A DNA stretch of 64,000 bases from Candidatus Humimonas hydrogenitrophica (GTDB lineage Bacteria; Gemmatimonadota; Gemmatimonadetes; Palauibacterales; Palauibacteraceae). How positions within the stretch are numbered: the first letter of the stretch is position 1; every line of letters begins with the position of its first letter. The DNA lies in the NCBI GenBank assembly GCA_947581615.1, contig CANPVD010000116.1, positions 52,110-116,109 on the forward strand, read 5' to 3'. A program made the position numbers and the translations under genes. Positions 17,019 to 26,409 of this stretch are shown piece after piece. The notes below the pieces were generated by a model. That model had not been told where the DNA came from, searched no databases, and worked only from the letters and a program-made list of their open reading frames with translations.

Positions 17019-17498
17019 GTGAGCCTCCGGGCGAGATTCACCGATCGCCTCGAGGAGGCCCGTCGCGTGCACGTCGACGCAAGGGTACTGGCCTACCACC
17101 TGCTCGGGCGCCCGCCCTACGCCGATCTGGCACGGCTGCTCCTGGACGGCGTGCGCTCGGGGAAGATCGAGGCCCAGACCTCCTCCCTCTCTCTGTTTCA
17201 GCTGCTCGCCGAGCCGTACCGCGCCGGGTCCGAGGAGGCCGCCGGACGCGTGGCCCGGTACGTCTCGGCCTTTCCCGGCCTGGACATGGTGCCGGTCGGG
17301 ACGTCGGTCGCGCGGCAGGCGGCCCAGGTGCAGGCGCGGCTCGGCGGCCGGCCGGAACGCTCGATCCAGGTGGCCACGGCCCTGTCCGGCGACGCGGACC
17401 TGTTCGTCACGCGCGGGAGCGGCCTCCGGCGCATCGCGGGGATGGAAGTGCTCGACCTGGACGACTACCTGGAGCCGGCCGACCGGCCGGGAGCCTGA
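17019..17498 (+). CDS. PIN-domain protein (VapC-like), active site partly lost
   Basis: This 159-residue PIN-like protein follows the AbrB gene, the usual antitoxin-toxin order. The first acidic residue is kept (VHVDARVLAY, D21) and a central glutamate is plausible (FQLLAEPYRAG). The two later acidic positions seem replaced: the family motif DAIQLATAL reads RSIQVATAL, and the final TxD reads TRG. Loss of half of the metal-binding quartet suggests reduced or no RNase activity. The GTG start is the first usable codon, since an ATG at 16999 runs straight into a stop. Confidence 0.75.
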   Translation: MSLRARFTDRLEEARRVHVDARVLAYHLLGRPPYADLARLLLDGVRSGKIEAQTSSLSLFQLLAEPYRAGSEEAAGRVARYVSAFPGLDMVPVGTSVARQAAQVQARLGGRPERSIQVATALSGDADLFVTRGSGLRRIAGMEVLDLDDYLEPADRPGA

Positions 17499-17534
17499 GC
17501 CGCGACCCGGGCACGGCCGCCGGCCGCGTCCCGA

Positions 17535-18785
17535 TCAGTCGAGCATCCTGAACAAGAGGCCCGACGGGATCTTGGGCCAGAAGTAGGTGCTCTTGGGCGG
17601 AAGCCGGTGGCGGCTCCGCGCCAGCTCCCACACCCGACCCGGCTCGAGGGGCGGCAGGAGGAAGGCGGCGCCCTCCTTCCCCGCGGCCCGCGACGCCTCT
17701 CCGGCGTCCCGGTGATAGGAGAGCAGGCCGCTTCGCACCGCCTCGTCCGGATCGGCGTCGAAGCCGCCGCGCAGCACGAACCGGTCGAACAGGACCGCCG
17801 CGGGTGGGGCGTCGAGACCGGACCGCTCCAGCGCCTCGGGCGTCGCGCGAAGGCGCCAGGCGCCCTCGGGCGTCGCGGCCACCAGCTCCCCGGGCCGGGC
17901 TCGACGGGAGGCCTCGGACAGGGCCCGCTCGCCCCCCGACCCCAGCGCTTCGACGACGAACGCGGACTCGAGGACGGACCGCCAGTCGACCGCTCCCGAC
18001 GGAGGGCGGCGCAGCACCCGGTGGGTCGGGAGGATGACCAGACCCGGGTCGCGCTCGCCCACCACGCAGGCGAGTACGCTCGATGCCCCGCGGGGCGCGT
18101 CGGGATCGGCCGCCAGGGCGAGCGAGGTCTCGTAGCGGTGGTGTCCATCCGCCACGAGGAGCGGGAGCGCCCCGGCCGCTCCCAGAAGCCCGGCCTCCCC
18201 ACCGGGCGGCACCCGCGACAAGACGTGGAGGATCCCGTCCGCGGTTCGGGCACGAAGCACGGGCCCCCGCCGGGCGGCCGCCTCGCGGACCGACGCCAGC
18301 GCCCGTTCCAGGTCTCCCGCGGGGTCGCGGGCCACCAGGAAGATGGGCGAAAGCTGGGCGCGGCAGGCCCGCATGAGGGCCAGGCGGTCCTCCCTGGGCC
18401 CCGGGTGGGTCTCCTCGTGGGGCAGCACCTCCCCGTCCGTGAACGGGCTCGCCTCGAGGGCGGCGACGATCGCCGTACGCGTCAGGGTGCCGGATACGTC
18501 CCGGGGCGCCGGAAAGCCCTGCTCGTACAGGTAGACGGCCGGCTCCGGGTCCGTGGCCAGGATGCCCTCGTCGAGCCAGGCGCGCAGCCGCTCGGCGGCC
18601 AGGCCGTACCGGTCGGGGACGGGGCCCTCGGGCAGCACCAGCCGCACCGCGTTGTGCGGACCGAGCTCGCGCAGGGCGGCGGCCCGCTCGGGCCCGATCA
18701 CGTCGTAGGGCGGCGCCAGGAACCGTTCCGGCTCTCCGGCCGCGGCGGTGAAGCGCGTCGCCGGGAAGGGATGAAGTCGGGGCAT
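17535..18785 (-). CDS. DUF1015 family protein
   Basis: The 416-residue protein matches the DUF1015 family over its length: the N-terminal APPYDVIGPE box, LPHEETHPGPREDRL, the glycine/histidine motif ADGHHRYETSL, and the C-terminal LPPKSTYFWPKIPSGL. A distant relation to ParB/sulfiredoxin-fold kinases such as archaeal SerK has been proposed for this group, but activity here is unknown. It is cytosolic, with no signal or membrane segment. It is divergent from the M14 peptidase across 183 bases and convergent with the PIN gene. Confidence 0.88.
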   Translation of the reverse strand: MPRLHPFPATRFTAAAGEPERFLAPPYDVIGPERAAALRELGPHNAVRLVLPEGPVPDRYGLAAERLRAWLDEGILATDPEPAVYLYEQGFPAPRDVSGTLTRTAIVAALEASPFTDGEVLPHEETHPGPREDRLALMRACRAQLSPIFLVARDPAGDLERALASVREAAARRGPVLRARTADGILHVLSRVPPGGEAGLLGAAGALPLLVADGHHRYETSLALAADPDAPRGASSVLACVVGERDPGLVILPTHRVLRRPPSGAVDWRSVLESAFVVEALGSGGERALSEASRRARPGELVAATPEGAWRLRATPEALERSGLDAPPAAVLFDRFVLRGGFDADPDEAVRSGLLSYHRDAGEASRAAGKEGAAFLLPPLEPGRVWELARSRHRLPPKSTYFWPKIPSGLLFRMLD

Positions 18786-18968
18786 GCGGGCGTGTCATCC
18801 GTGGCTCGGGGAACCAGGGTCCGCGTTCGGGCCGGAAACGTCGGACGGTCGGGACCTCCGGGCAAGCGGCTCGGGACGTTCCGGCCGGTGCCGCGTCGGC
18901 GGTTGCGCCCGCGCGTCCTCGCTCCGAGCATGGAGACAGCCCACCCTCACACACGGAGAAGAAGCTCC

Positions 18969-21332
18969 ATGCGCGGATTCGCCGCCCCACTGGCCGCCGT
19001 CGGCCTCCTGGCGCTACTCGCGCCGCTCCCGGTCCGGGCGACGCAGCTCGGCGCGCCGACCGACACGGTGCCCCCGCCCGCGTCCTACCTGGGCTTCCCG
19101 GTGGGAGCCGACCGCCAGCTGGCTGACTGGGGCGAGGTCACCGGCTACCTGTCGGCGCTGGCCAGGGCCAGCGACAGGGTGCGGATGGACACGCTGGGGC
19201 CGACCACCCTCGGCCGCCCCTACGTGCTGCTCACGATCAGCGCCCCGGAGAACCTCCGGCGACTGGACCGGCTCCGGGAGGTGCAGGCGATGCTCGCCGA
19301 CCCCCGCCGCATCACGGGACCGGCCGAGCGCGACAGCCTCCTCGCCGAGGGCCGCGTCGTCGTGCTCATCACGGCGGCCATCCACTCCACCGAGGTCGGC
19401 GCCTCCCAGGTCCCGATGCGGATCGCCTATCGCCTGGCCTCATCGAACGACCCGGAAGTCCGGGCGATCCTGGACCAGTGCATCGTCCTGCTGGTCCCCT
19501 CCCTCAACCCGGACGGCGTGGACCTGGTGACCCACTGGTACCGGACCACGGTCGGGAAGCCGTGGGAGGGCGCGAACCCGCCCTTCCTCTACCATCACTA
19601 TGTGGGCCACGACGACAACCGCGACTGGTACGCGTTCACGCAGCAGGAGACGCGGCTGGCCGTCGAGAAGATCCACAACGTGTGGCACCCGCAGATCGTC
19701 CACGACATTCACCAGCAGGGAAAATATGGCAGCCGCTTCTTCCTGCCGCCGTGGATCGACCCCGTGGAGCCCAACGTGGACCCGGCGCTGATCGCCGGGA
19801 TCAACGACCTGGGGACGTCCATGGCCTGGGCGCTGGAGCGGCAGGGAAAGAAGGGCGTGGTGGTCAACGCCACGTACGACGCCTGGACCCCGGCGCGGGC
19901 CTATCAGCACTATCACGGGGGCGTGCGCATCCTCTCCGAGACGGCCGGCGCGGACCTCGCCTCCCCCATCGACGTGTCCTCCGACCAGCTCGAGCCCGGC
20001 CGCAACTTCGACGCCCGGGTGAGCTCCTGGAACTTCCCGGACCCGTGGCCGGGGGGAGCGTGGCACCTGTCGGACATCGTCGACTACATGGAGGCGGGCG
20101 CCTTCGCGCTCCTGGACCACGCCGCCGTGCACCGACGGGCCTGGCTGGAAAGCTTTCTCGGGATCGGGGAACGGGCCGTGGCGAAGTGGAACCGCTGGCC
20201 CGCGGCCTGGGTGGTGCCCGCCGATCAGCCACGCGAGGATGGCCTCGCGGAGCTGGTGCGCATCCTGGTGACCGCCGACGTCGAGGTCGGACGCTCCACG
20301 TCGAGCTTCACGGCGGCGGGCCGGACCTTCCCGGCCGGGAGCTACGTGATCGACATGCACCAGCCCTACGCCTCCTTCGCCGAGGCGATGCTGGAGCGCC
20401 AGCGCTACCCCGACCTGCGGCCGTGCGAGAGCTGCCCCCTGCGGCGCCCCTACGACGTCACCGCCTGGACGCTGCCGCTCCTGCTGGGCGTGGACGCCTA
20501 CCGCTCGCCGAAGTCGGTGGCGGTGGCGACCGAGCCGGTGTCGACGGCGCCGGAGGTGCCGAAGGAGGCGCCCGGGCTCAGCGGCAGCGCCGCCGTCAAC
20601 GTGGGCCTCTACCAGCCCTGGGTGCCTTCGATGGACGAAGGTTGGACTCGCTGGATCTTCGACCAGTACCGGATACCGTACGATACGCTCCACAACGCCG
20701 ACGTGCGCCAGGGCGACCTGTCGCGCCGCTTCACCACGATCCTCCTGCCGTCCATCTCCCCGGGTGTCCTGGAGCACGGGTTCACGCCGGGCTCCGAGCC
20801 CGTGCGCTATGTCGGGGGCCTAGGCGCGGAAGGCGCGGCGGAGCTGCGCGCCTTCGTGGTCGAGGGCGGCACCCTGGTGGCCCTGGAGCGATCGACGCCC
20901 TGGGTGATCGATCGGCTGGCCCTCCCGGTGAAGGACGTCCTCGCCGACCTCGATCGGACCGAGTACTACGCTCCGGGCTCGATCGTACGGCTGGACCTCA
21001 CGGGCGCGGCGCGGGCGGGTCTCGGCCGCGCCATGCCCGGGCGCGAGACGATCGCGTGGCTGGGGACGGGCGCGGCGGCGTTCGAGCCGACCGGGGGCGC
21101 CGGCTCCCCCCCCGTACGCGTCGAGGCGCGCTACGGGGCGGATCCCACCCTGTTGTCGGGCTGGCTCCAGGGCGCCGATCGGGTGGCCGGGAAAGCCGCC
21201 CTGGTCGAGGTGCCCCTCGGCCGAGGCCGCGTCATCCTGTTCGGCTTCCGGCCCCAGTATCGCGGCGAATCGATTGCCACCTACCCCCTCCTGTTCGAGG
21301 CTCTGCGCAGGGGGGCGCCAGGCGGGAGCTGA
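18969..21332 (+). CDS. Secreted M14-family metallocarboxypeptidase
   Basis: This 787-residue protein has an N-terminal signal peptide (1-24). The zinc-binding pair H139/E142 is in AAIHSTEVG; the NPDG substrate box is at 180-183; the DNRDWYAF box and HDIHQQ (245-250) supply further M14 residues. A long C-terminal part (about 480-787) ends with a glutamine-amidotransferase-like sheet (EVPLGRGRVILFGFRPQYRG), which is common in large M14 proteins of this lineage. It probably trims peptides in the periplasm or outside. The ATG follows GGAGAAGAAG. The DUF1015 gene diverges upstream. Confidence 0.88.
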   Translation: MRGFAAPLAAVGLLALLAPLPVRATQLGAPTDTVPPPASYLGFPVGADRQLADWGEVTGYLSALARASDRVRMDTLGPTTLGRPYVLLTISAPENLRRLDRLREVQAMLADPRRITGPAERDSLLAEGRVVVLITAAIHSTEVGASQVPMRIAYRLASSNDPEVRAILDQCIVLLVPSLNPDGVDLVTHWYRTTVGKPWEGANPPFLYHHYVGHDDNRDWYAFTQQETRLAVEKIHNVWHPQIVHDIHQQGKYGSRFFLPPWIDPVEPNVDPALIAGINDLGTSMAWALERQGKKGVVVNATYDAWTPARAYQHYHGGVRILSETAGADLASPIDVSSDQLEPGRNFDARVSSWNFPDPWPGGAWHLSDIVDYMEAGAFALLDHAAVHRRAWLESFLGIGERAVAKWNRWPAAWVVPADQPREDGLAELVRILVTADVEVGRSTSSFTAAGRTFPAGSYVIDMHQPYASFAEAMLERQRYPDLRPCESCPLRRPYDVTAWTLPLLLGVDAYRSPKSVAVATEPVSTAPEVPKEAPGLSGSAAVNVGLYQPWVPSMDEGWTRWIFDQYRIPYDTLHNADVRQGDLSRRFTTILLPSISPGVLEHGFTPGSEPVRYVGGLGAEGAAELRAFVVEGGTLVALERSTPWVIDRLALPVKDVLADLDRTEYYAPGSIVRLDLTGAARAGLGRAMPGRETIAWLGTGAAAFEPTGGAGSPPVRVEARYGADPTLLSGWLQGADRVAGKAALVEVPLGRGRVILFGFRPQYRGESIATYPLLFEALRRGAPGGS

Positions 21333-21427
21333 CGGCGGCGGAGCGCCGGTGGAGGAGCTCGTCCAGGGCCCGCTCGCGGAGCGCCAGGAGCCGAGGGCTC
21401 CATCGACGCGCCCCCCGGAGCGCTACG

Positions 21428-22897
21428 TCAGACCGTCTCCTCGGGGAAGTTCTCGATCACCTCCTGGACCTTGTTGAGCCAGAAGGCCGCCATGGCGCCG
21501 TCCACCACGCGGTGGTCGTAGCTGAGCCCGAAGTAAGCCATGTGGCGGATGGCGATCGTGTCGTTGCCCATGTCGTCCTGGACCACGACCGGGCGCTTCT
21601 CGATCACGCCCGTGCCGAGGATGGCCACCTGCGGCTGGTTGATGATCGGGGTACCGAACAGGTTCCCGAACACGCCCACGTTGGTGATCGTGAAGGTGCC
21701 GCCCTGGATGTCGTCGAAGTCGAGCTCCTTGTCCCGGGCCTTTTCGGCCAGCTCGTTGGCGCCCTGCGCCAGCCCCATCAGGCTGAGCCGGTCGGCGTCC
21801 TTGAGGACGGGGACGATGAGCTCCTTGCCGTCGTTGATCGCCACCGCGATGCCGAGGTTGATGTTGCGGTGATAGACGATGCGGGTGCCGTCCACGGAGG
21901 CGTTGAGGATCGGGTAGTCGCGAAGGGCTTCCACCACCGCCTTCATGATGAAGGGCCCGTAGGTGAGCTTGACGCCCCGCTCCTCGAACCGGGGCTTGAG
22001 CTTCCTGCGGAGCTTGACGACCCGCTCGAAGTCGATCTCGGTCACGGAGGTGACGTGCGCCGAGATCCGCTTGGACATGAGCATGTGCTCCATCGTCCTC
22101 AGGCGGACCCGGTTCATCTCCTCGACCCGGTCGCCCTCCCTGATCGGGACGTCCGGAATGCGGATGTCGAGTGAGGCGCCGTGGATGGGCACGCGCATCG
22201 TGCCCGGCGCCGGGGCCTCGGAGGCCGCGGCCTGCTTCCGGGCCTGCTTCGCGGCCGCCTGGGCCGGCTGCGCGGCCGGGGCGGCCCGCGCCTCCTCGCC
22301 CCGCGTCTCGATGAAGGCGAGGATGTCGTCCCGCGTCACGCGGCCCGCGATGCCGGTCCCCTCGACCTGGCCGATGTCGACGTCGTGCTCGGCGGCGATC
22401 TTCCGGACCAGGGGCGTGGAACGGGTGCGCAGGCGCTCCTCTCGGGTGGCCACCCCCGCTCCGTTCTCCCGGGGAGCGGTCTCCTCGGCGCCGCCGGCCC
22501 GCGCGGCCGGACGCTCGCGCGCCCCGCCTTCGTCGGCCCCGGCTTCGCCCGCGGCGGCGGGCGCCCGGGTCTGCGCGGCGGCCTCCCCCGGCTCGGCCTC
22601 CCCTGCGTCCGACTCCTCACCGGCCCCGCCCTGCTCACCGCCGCCGCCCGCCTCGGCTTCGGTGTCGATGCGGGCCACGACCGTGTTCACCTCCACGGTC
22701 TCGCCCTCGTCGACGAGGATCTCCGCCAGGACGCCCGCGGCCGGCGCCGGGATGTCGGCGTCGACCTTGTCCGTGGAGATCTCGAACAGGTCCTCGTCCC
22801 GCTCCACCGGGTCGCCCACGCTCTTGAGCCAGCGGGTGAGGGTGCCCTCGGCGATGGATTCCCCCATCTGGGGCATGATCACGTCGACTTTCGACAT
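21428..22897 (-). CDS. 2-oxoacid dehydrogenase E2, dihydrolipoamide acyltransferase
   Basis: The 489-residue E2 has one lipoyl domain with lipoyl-lysine K44 (EISTDKVDADI), a long Ala/Gly/Glu-rich linker (about 80-155), a peripheral-subunit-binding domain (about 160-195, TPLVRKIAAEHDVDIGQVEGTGIAGRV), a second Ala-rich linker and the catalytic acyltransferase domain with H462 in SYDHRVVDG. It forms the complex core and passes acyl groups to CoA. It is the third gene after E1alpha and E1beta. No E3 is in the window. Pyruvate and branched-chain oxoacids are both possible substrates. Confidence 0.93.
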   Translation of the reverse strand: MSKVDVIMPQMGESIAEGTLTRWLKSVGDPVERDEDLFEISTDKVDADIPAPAAGVLAEILVDEGETVEVNTVVARIDTEAEAGGGGEQGGAGEESDAGEAEPGEAAAQTRAPAAAGEAGADEGGARERPAARAGGAEETAPRENGAGVATREERLRTRSTPLVRKIAAEHDVDIGQVEGTGIAGRVTRDDILAFIETRGEEARAAPAAQPAQAAAKQARKQAAASEAPAPGTMRVPIHGASLDIRIPDVPIREGDRVEEMNRVRLRTMEHMLMSKRISAHVTSVTEIDFERVVKLRRKLKPRFEERGVKLTYGPFIMKAVVEALRDYPILNASVDGTRIVYHRNINLGIAVAINDGKELIVPVLKDADRLSLMGLAQGANELAEKARDKELDFDDIQGGTFTITNVGVFGNLFGTPIINQPQVAILGTGVIEKRPVVVQDDMGNDTIAIRHMAYFGLSYDHRVVDGAMAAFWLNKVQEVIENFPEETV

Positions 22898-22913
22898 CGC
22901 TCCGTCCTTTGGT

Positions 22914-22936
22914 ACGTGAAAGGCTAACCTTCACGT
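22914..22936. repeat. Hairpin between E1beta and E2 genes
   Basis: ACGTGAAAGG (22914-22923) pairs with CCTTCACGT (22928-22936) with one bulged base and a four-base loop. It sits in the 70-base gap between the E1beta stop and the E2 start and may set relative expression or mRNA stability. There is no T run, so a full terminator is unlikely. Confidence 0.4.
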
Positions 22937-22967
22937 TGCAGTCAGCATGCCAGCCGCTCCGGGGCCG

Positions 22968-23999
22968 TCAGTACGCCAGCAGCCAGCGAGCCGCCGTGAG
23001 CACGTCTTCCACCTGGGGCAAGTAGTAGTCCTCGAGCGGCGGCGAGTAAGGCACCGGCGTGTCGATGGCCGTGACCCGCCGCACCGGCGCGTCCAGCCAC
23101 TCGAACGCCTCTTCGCACACGACCGCCGTGATCTCTCCCGCCAGGCCGCCGAAGCGCGGCGCCTCGTGCAGGACCAGCACCCGTCCCGTCTTGCGAGCCG
23201 TCTCCGCGACCGCCTCCACGTCCACGGGCCGGAGGGAGCGCAGGTCCAGGACCTCGGCCGAGACGCCCTCCTCCTCGGCCAGGCGGTCGGCCGCCCGGGC
23301 GGCGGTGTATACCATGGCGCCCCACGTGATGATGGACAGGTCCTCACCCTCCCGGTGCACGCGCGCCTTCCCGATCGGCACGAGGATCTCCTCGTCCGTC
23401 GGCAGCTGCTCCTTGATCCGCCGGTAGAGGAACTTGTGCTCGAAGTAGAGCACCGGATCGGGATCGCGGATGGACGCGCGCAGCAGCCCCTTGGCATCGT
23501 ACGCCGTGGCCGGCGCGACCATCTTGAGGCCGGGCACGTTGGCGAAGTAGGACTCCGGACTCTGCGAGTGGAAGGGGCCGGCCCGCGCGCCGGCGCCCAC
23601 GGGCCCCCGGATCACGATCTGCGCGCCGAAGCCGGTCCGGTAGCGGACCTTGGCGGCGAAGTTCACGATCATGTCGAACGCGGGCGCGACGAAGTCCATG
23701 AACTGCATCTCGGCCACGGGCTTGAAGCCCATGTGGCTGGCCCCGATCGAGGCGCCCACGATGGCCGCCTCGCTGATCGGCGTGTCGATCACCCGATCGG
23801 GCCCGAACTCGTCCAGGAAGCCCTCGGTGATCTTGAACGCGCCCCCGTAGACGCCCACGTCCTCGCCCAGGATGAAGACGCTGTCGTCGGTCTTCATCTC
23901 CTCCCACAGCGCCTCGCGGATGGCCTCCAGGTACGTGGTCTCCCTGGTGGCGCCGGGCTCTGCGGGCGCCCGCTGCTGGGCCGCCGTCGCTTCCGCCAT
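22968..23999 (-). CDS. 2-oxoacid dehydrogenase E1 beta subunit
   Basis: The 343-residue transketolase-like subunit has the expected boxes: FILGEDVGVYGGAFKIT near residue 45, DTPISEAAIVGASIGA, and MQFMDFVAPAFDMIVN. It pairs with E1alpha to decarboxylate 2-oxoacids with thiamine diphosphate and to acylate the lipoyl group of E2. The ATG at 23999 follows a strong GGAGAGGAGC ribosome site and lies 26 bases after the E1alpha stop, so the genes are cotranscribed. Residues 1-20 are a short disordered tail. Confidence 0.93.
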   Translation of the reverse strand: MAEATAAQQRAPAEPGATRETTYLEAIREALWEEMKTDDSVFILGEDVGVYGGAFKITEGFLDEFGPDRVIDTPISEAAIVGASIGASHMGFKPVAEMQFMDFVAPAFDMIVNFAAKVRYRTGFGAQIVIRGPVGAGARAGPFHSQSPESYFANVPGLKMVAPATAYDAKGLLRASIRDPDPVLYFEHKFLYRRIKEQLPTDEEILVPIGKARVHREGEDLSIITWGAMVYTAARAADRLAEEEGVSAEVLDLRSLRPVDVEAVAETARKTGRVLVLHEAPRFGGLAGEITAVVCEEAFEWLDAPVRRVTAIDTPVPYSPPLEDYYLPQVEDVLTAARWLLAY

Positions 24000-24025
24000 G
24001 CCGCTCCTCTCCTTCGCGGGGGGGA

Positions 24026-25180
24026 TCAGGCTCCCCCGCCGCGCTGCTTGCCGTCCGTAACTGCGGCGTCGCCCTGCCGGACCGCCGTGCCGCTCCCGCC
24101 GCTGGATTCGCCGGGGGTGCCCGATCCGGAGGGGCGTGCGGGAGCCACCCCGGCGGGTGCATCCGCGTAGCCCACCACAGCCCGCCGCGTCCAGGGCACC
24201 CCTCCGTCGGCGGGTTCGGCCGCGTAGGCGCGGGTCCGGGCCTCCTCTGGATCGGGGCGAGGCCCCGCCACGGCTTCGTCCGCCGCCGCCGCCACCTCCG
24301 ACTCGAGCTCCCCGCGCATCGCCGCGAGCCCTTCCTCGGTGGCGAGGCCGTTCTCGATCACGTAGCGGCCGAAGCGGTCGATGGGATCGCGCTCGCGCCA
24401 GGCCTCGAGCTCCGCCGGGTCCACGTAGGGCTGCGGGTCGTGCTGCGCGTGGCCCAGCATCCGGTACGTCTCGGCGACGATGAGCGAGGCGCCCTCGCCC
24501 CTGCGGGCGCGGTCCACGGCCTCCCGCGCCGCGTCGTACACCTCGAGCACGTCGTTCCCGTCCACCTGTCGGACGGGGAGTCCGTAGGCCCCGGCCACGT
24601 CGGTCCACGCTCCCACCGCGGCCTCGCGGTCGCTCCGGGTGGAGAACGCCCAGCGGTTGTGCTCCAGCACCACCACCATGGGGAGGCGCTGGACGGCCGC
24701 GAAATTGAGCCCTTCGTGGGAGGTGCCCGTCCGGGTGGCGCCTTCGCCCTGGTAGGTCATGCACACCCGGCTCTCGCCGCGGATCCGAAAGGAGAGGGCC
24801 ACCCCGTTGAGCACGGCGAGCTGCGTGCCGAGCGGGCTCACGGGCCCGAGGATGCCCAGCTCTGGGATGGTGAAGTGGTTGGTGTTGTCCTTGCCACCCG
24901 TGGGGGCGTCACGACGCGCCGTGTACTGCCGGAACATGTCCACGGGCGCCAGGCCGCGAACCAGGAGCGCTCCCATGTCCCGAATGGAGGGTGCGAGCCA
25001 GTCCTCCGGCTCGAGGGCGTAGGCGCTGCCCACCGCCGTGGCCTCCTGGCCCAGGCTGCGGTACAGCCCTCCCACGATGTGGCCCTGTTTGAAGAGCCGC
25101 TCGAGCCGCTCCTCCAGCGCCCGGGTGAGGCACATGGAGCGGTACATGTCCAGCATCTGTTCACGAGTCAGCGACGCCAT
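24026..25180 (-). CDS. 2-oxoacid dehydrogenase E1 alpha subunit
   Basis: The 384-residue subunit binds thiamine diphosphate through the motif starting GEGATRTG and ending near VVLEHN. The second residue is Glu (GEG), as in branched-chain E1alpha, where pyruvate enzymes usually have GDG. Other boxes are LYRSLGQEATAVG and TYRMLGHAQHDPQPY, the latter replacing the phosphorylation-loop GHS type. The last 60 residues are a Gly/Pro/Ser-rich tail beyond the domain. The ATG at 25180 gives the usual MASLTREQMLDMY start. A CGCTTTAC/GTAAAGCG palindrome lies about 80-100 bases upstream. Confidence 0.92.
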   Translation of the reverse strand: MASLTREQMLDMYRSMCLTRALEERLERLFKQGHIVGGLYRSLGQEATAVGSAYALEPEDWLAPSIRDMGALLVRGLAPVDMFRQYTARRDAPTGGKDNTNHFTIPELGILGPVSPLGTQLAVLNGVALSFRIRGESRVCMTYQGEGATRTGTSHEGLNFAAVQRLPMVVVLEHNRWAFSTRSDREAAVGAWTDVAGAYGLPVRQVDGNDVLEVYDAAREAVDRARRGEGASLIVAETYRMLGHAQHDPQPYVDPAELEAWRERDPIDRFGRYVIENGLATEEGLAAMRGELESEVAAAADEAVAGPRPDPEEARTRAYAAEPADGGVPWTRRAVVGYADAPAGVAPARPSGSGTPGESSGGSGTAVRQGDAAVTDGKQRGGGA

Positions 25181-25262
25181 GGGCGGGAAGCTACGCGCGC
25201 CGCCCCGCGATCTCAAACCCCCGACGTGCCGGCGGTCGGGCCGGCTCGCCCCGATGCCCGAC

Positions 25263-25284
25263 CGCTTTACGTGATCGTAAAGCG
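25263..25284. promoter_or_regulatory. Palindromic operator candidate CGCTTTAC-N6-GTAAAGCG
   Basis: Perfect 8-base arms at 25263-25270 and 25277-25284 flank GTGATC. The site is in the gap upstream of the E1alpha-E1beta-E2 operon and is AT-rich for this genome. Its half site is identical to the GTAAAGCG units before the AbrB gene at 16674, so the same or a related regulator may bind both. Confidence 0.55.
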
Positions 25285-25336
25285 CCAGGGGGCCGATGAG
25301 CCTCCCCGACGCGCTCCCGGGACGCCCGCGGCCCGC

Positions 25337-26338
25337 TCAGCCCGGGGGAGCCGCGCCCGCGAACGGGAGGGAGGCGACGGTGGCTGCCGGTCCGTGCTCG
25401 TGGCCGACGGCGAGTCGTGCCCCTTCCGCCACCTCGTGCCGCACGTAGCCGAGGCCGAGCGGGCCCAGCCGCGGGGAGTCGGCCACGGAGGTGACGTGGC
25501 CCCGGCTCCGTTCCGCGTCAAACAGCTCCGTGCCCGGCTCGGGCGGGGGCCCCTCGGGCAGCCGCAGGCCCACCAGGCGGCGGTTCACGTGGCCCCTGAA
25601 GTGGATCCTGGCCACCACCTCCTGGCCCGTGTAGCAGCCCTTGTCGTAGTCGATGGCGCGCGCATCCTGTCCGGTCTCCTGTGGCAGGACGTCGAGGTCG
25701 ATCTCTCGCCCGTACACGGGGAGACCACGCTCGATGCGCCAGATGTCGTAGGCCGCTGCGTCCGAGGCGCCTCCGCCCGCCCGCTCGGCCGCCTCGACGA
25801 GGTCGTCGCGGAGCTCGGACTCGCGTCCTGTGGGGACGTACAGGTCGGCGCCGGGACCTTCGGCCGGCTCCCGTCGGACCAGCCTCACGTCCGCCGACGG
25901 GAGCTCGATGAGCTCGAGCGGGGCGATCTCGGCCAGGTCGGGGGAGCCGGGAAGGACGCCCACGACCTCCGCCGAGCGCGGACCGACCACCGACAGGCGG
26001 CGGCGTTCCTCGAGCCGTTCGAAGCGGGCGTAGAACGGAGGCAGGTACCGACGGAGGTGCTCGAGAGCCGCCTCGCCGCAGGCGGATGGCATGTCCAGCC
26101 ATACCTCCCCGGTCTCCGGGACCAGGGCGCGCAACTCGGCCAGCGGACGGCCTTTCGGCGTCAGCATGAACGCGTACAGCGCGTGGTCCGGCGCGAGGCC
26201 GGCGACGTGGCTGGTGAGCAGCCCGCCGATCATGTCCCGGGCCCGGTCGCCCCAGACCCGGACGAGCGTGCGCTCGGCGCCGTCGAGGATCCCGGCGGCG
26301 TCGCGCAGCGCATCGTAGGCGGCGGTCGAGGCTCCCAT
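25337..26338 (-). CDS. ygfZ: YgfZ/GcvT-like folate-binding protein
   Basis: This 333-residue protein resembles aminomethyltransferase but has the YgfZ signature KGCYTGQE in DYDKGCYTGQEVVAR. YgfZ binds tetrahydrofolate and helps build or repair iron-sulfur clusters in enzymes such as MiaB; the window's aconitase-family protein is a possible client. The N-terminal folate-binding half includes FMLTPKGRPLAELRA. The ATG at 26338 follows AAGGAGGGAGC, a strong ribosome site. The Pal gene's terminator is 72 bases upstream on the same strand, so the promoter should lie in that short gap. Confidence 0.9.
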   Translation of the reverse strand: MGASTAAYDALRDAAGILDGAERTLVRVWGDRARDMIGGLLTSHVAGLAPDHALYAFMLTPKGRPLAELRALVPETGEVWLDMPSACGEAALEHLRRYLPPFYARFERLEERRRLSVVGPRSAEVVGVLPGSPDLAEIAPLELIELPSADVRLVRREPAEGPGADLYVPTGRESELRDDLVEAAERAGGGASDAAAYDIWRIERGLPVYGREIDLDVLPQETGQDARAIDYDKGCYTGQEVVARIHFRGHVNRRLVGLRLPEGPPPEPGTELFDAERSRGHVTSVADSPRLGPLGLGYVRHEVAEGARLAVGHEHGPAATVASLPFAGAAPPG

Positions 26339-26409
26339 GCTCCCTCCTTCCGGGGTCGGCCCGCCCTCGCCGGAGGGGCGGGACGCCGCCGCCCGGCAGA
26401 TGACAAACA

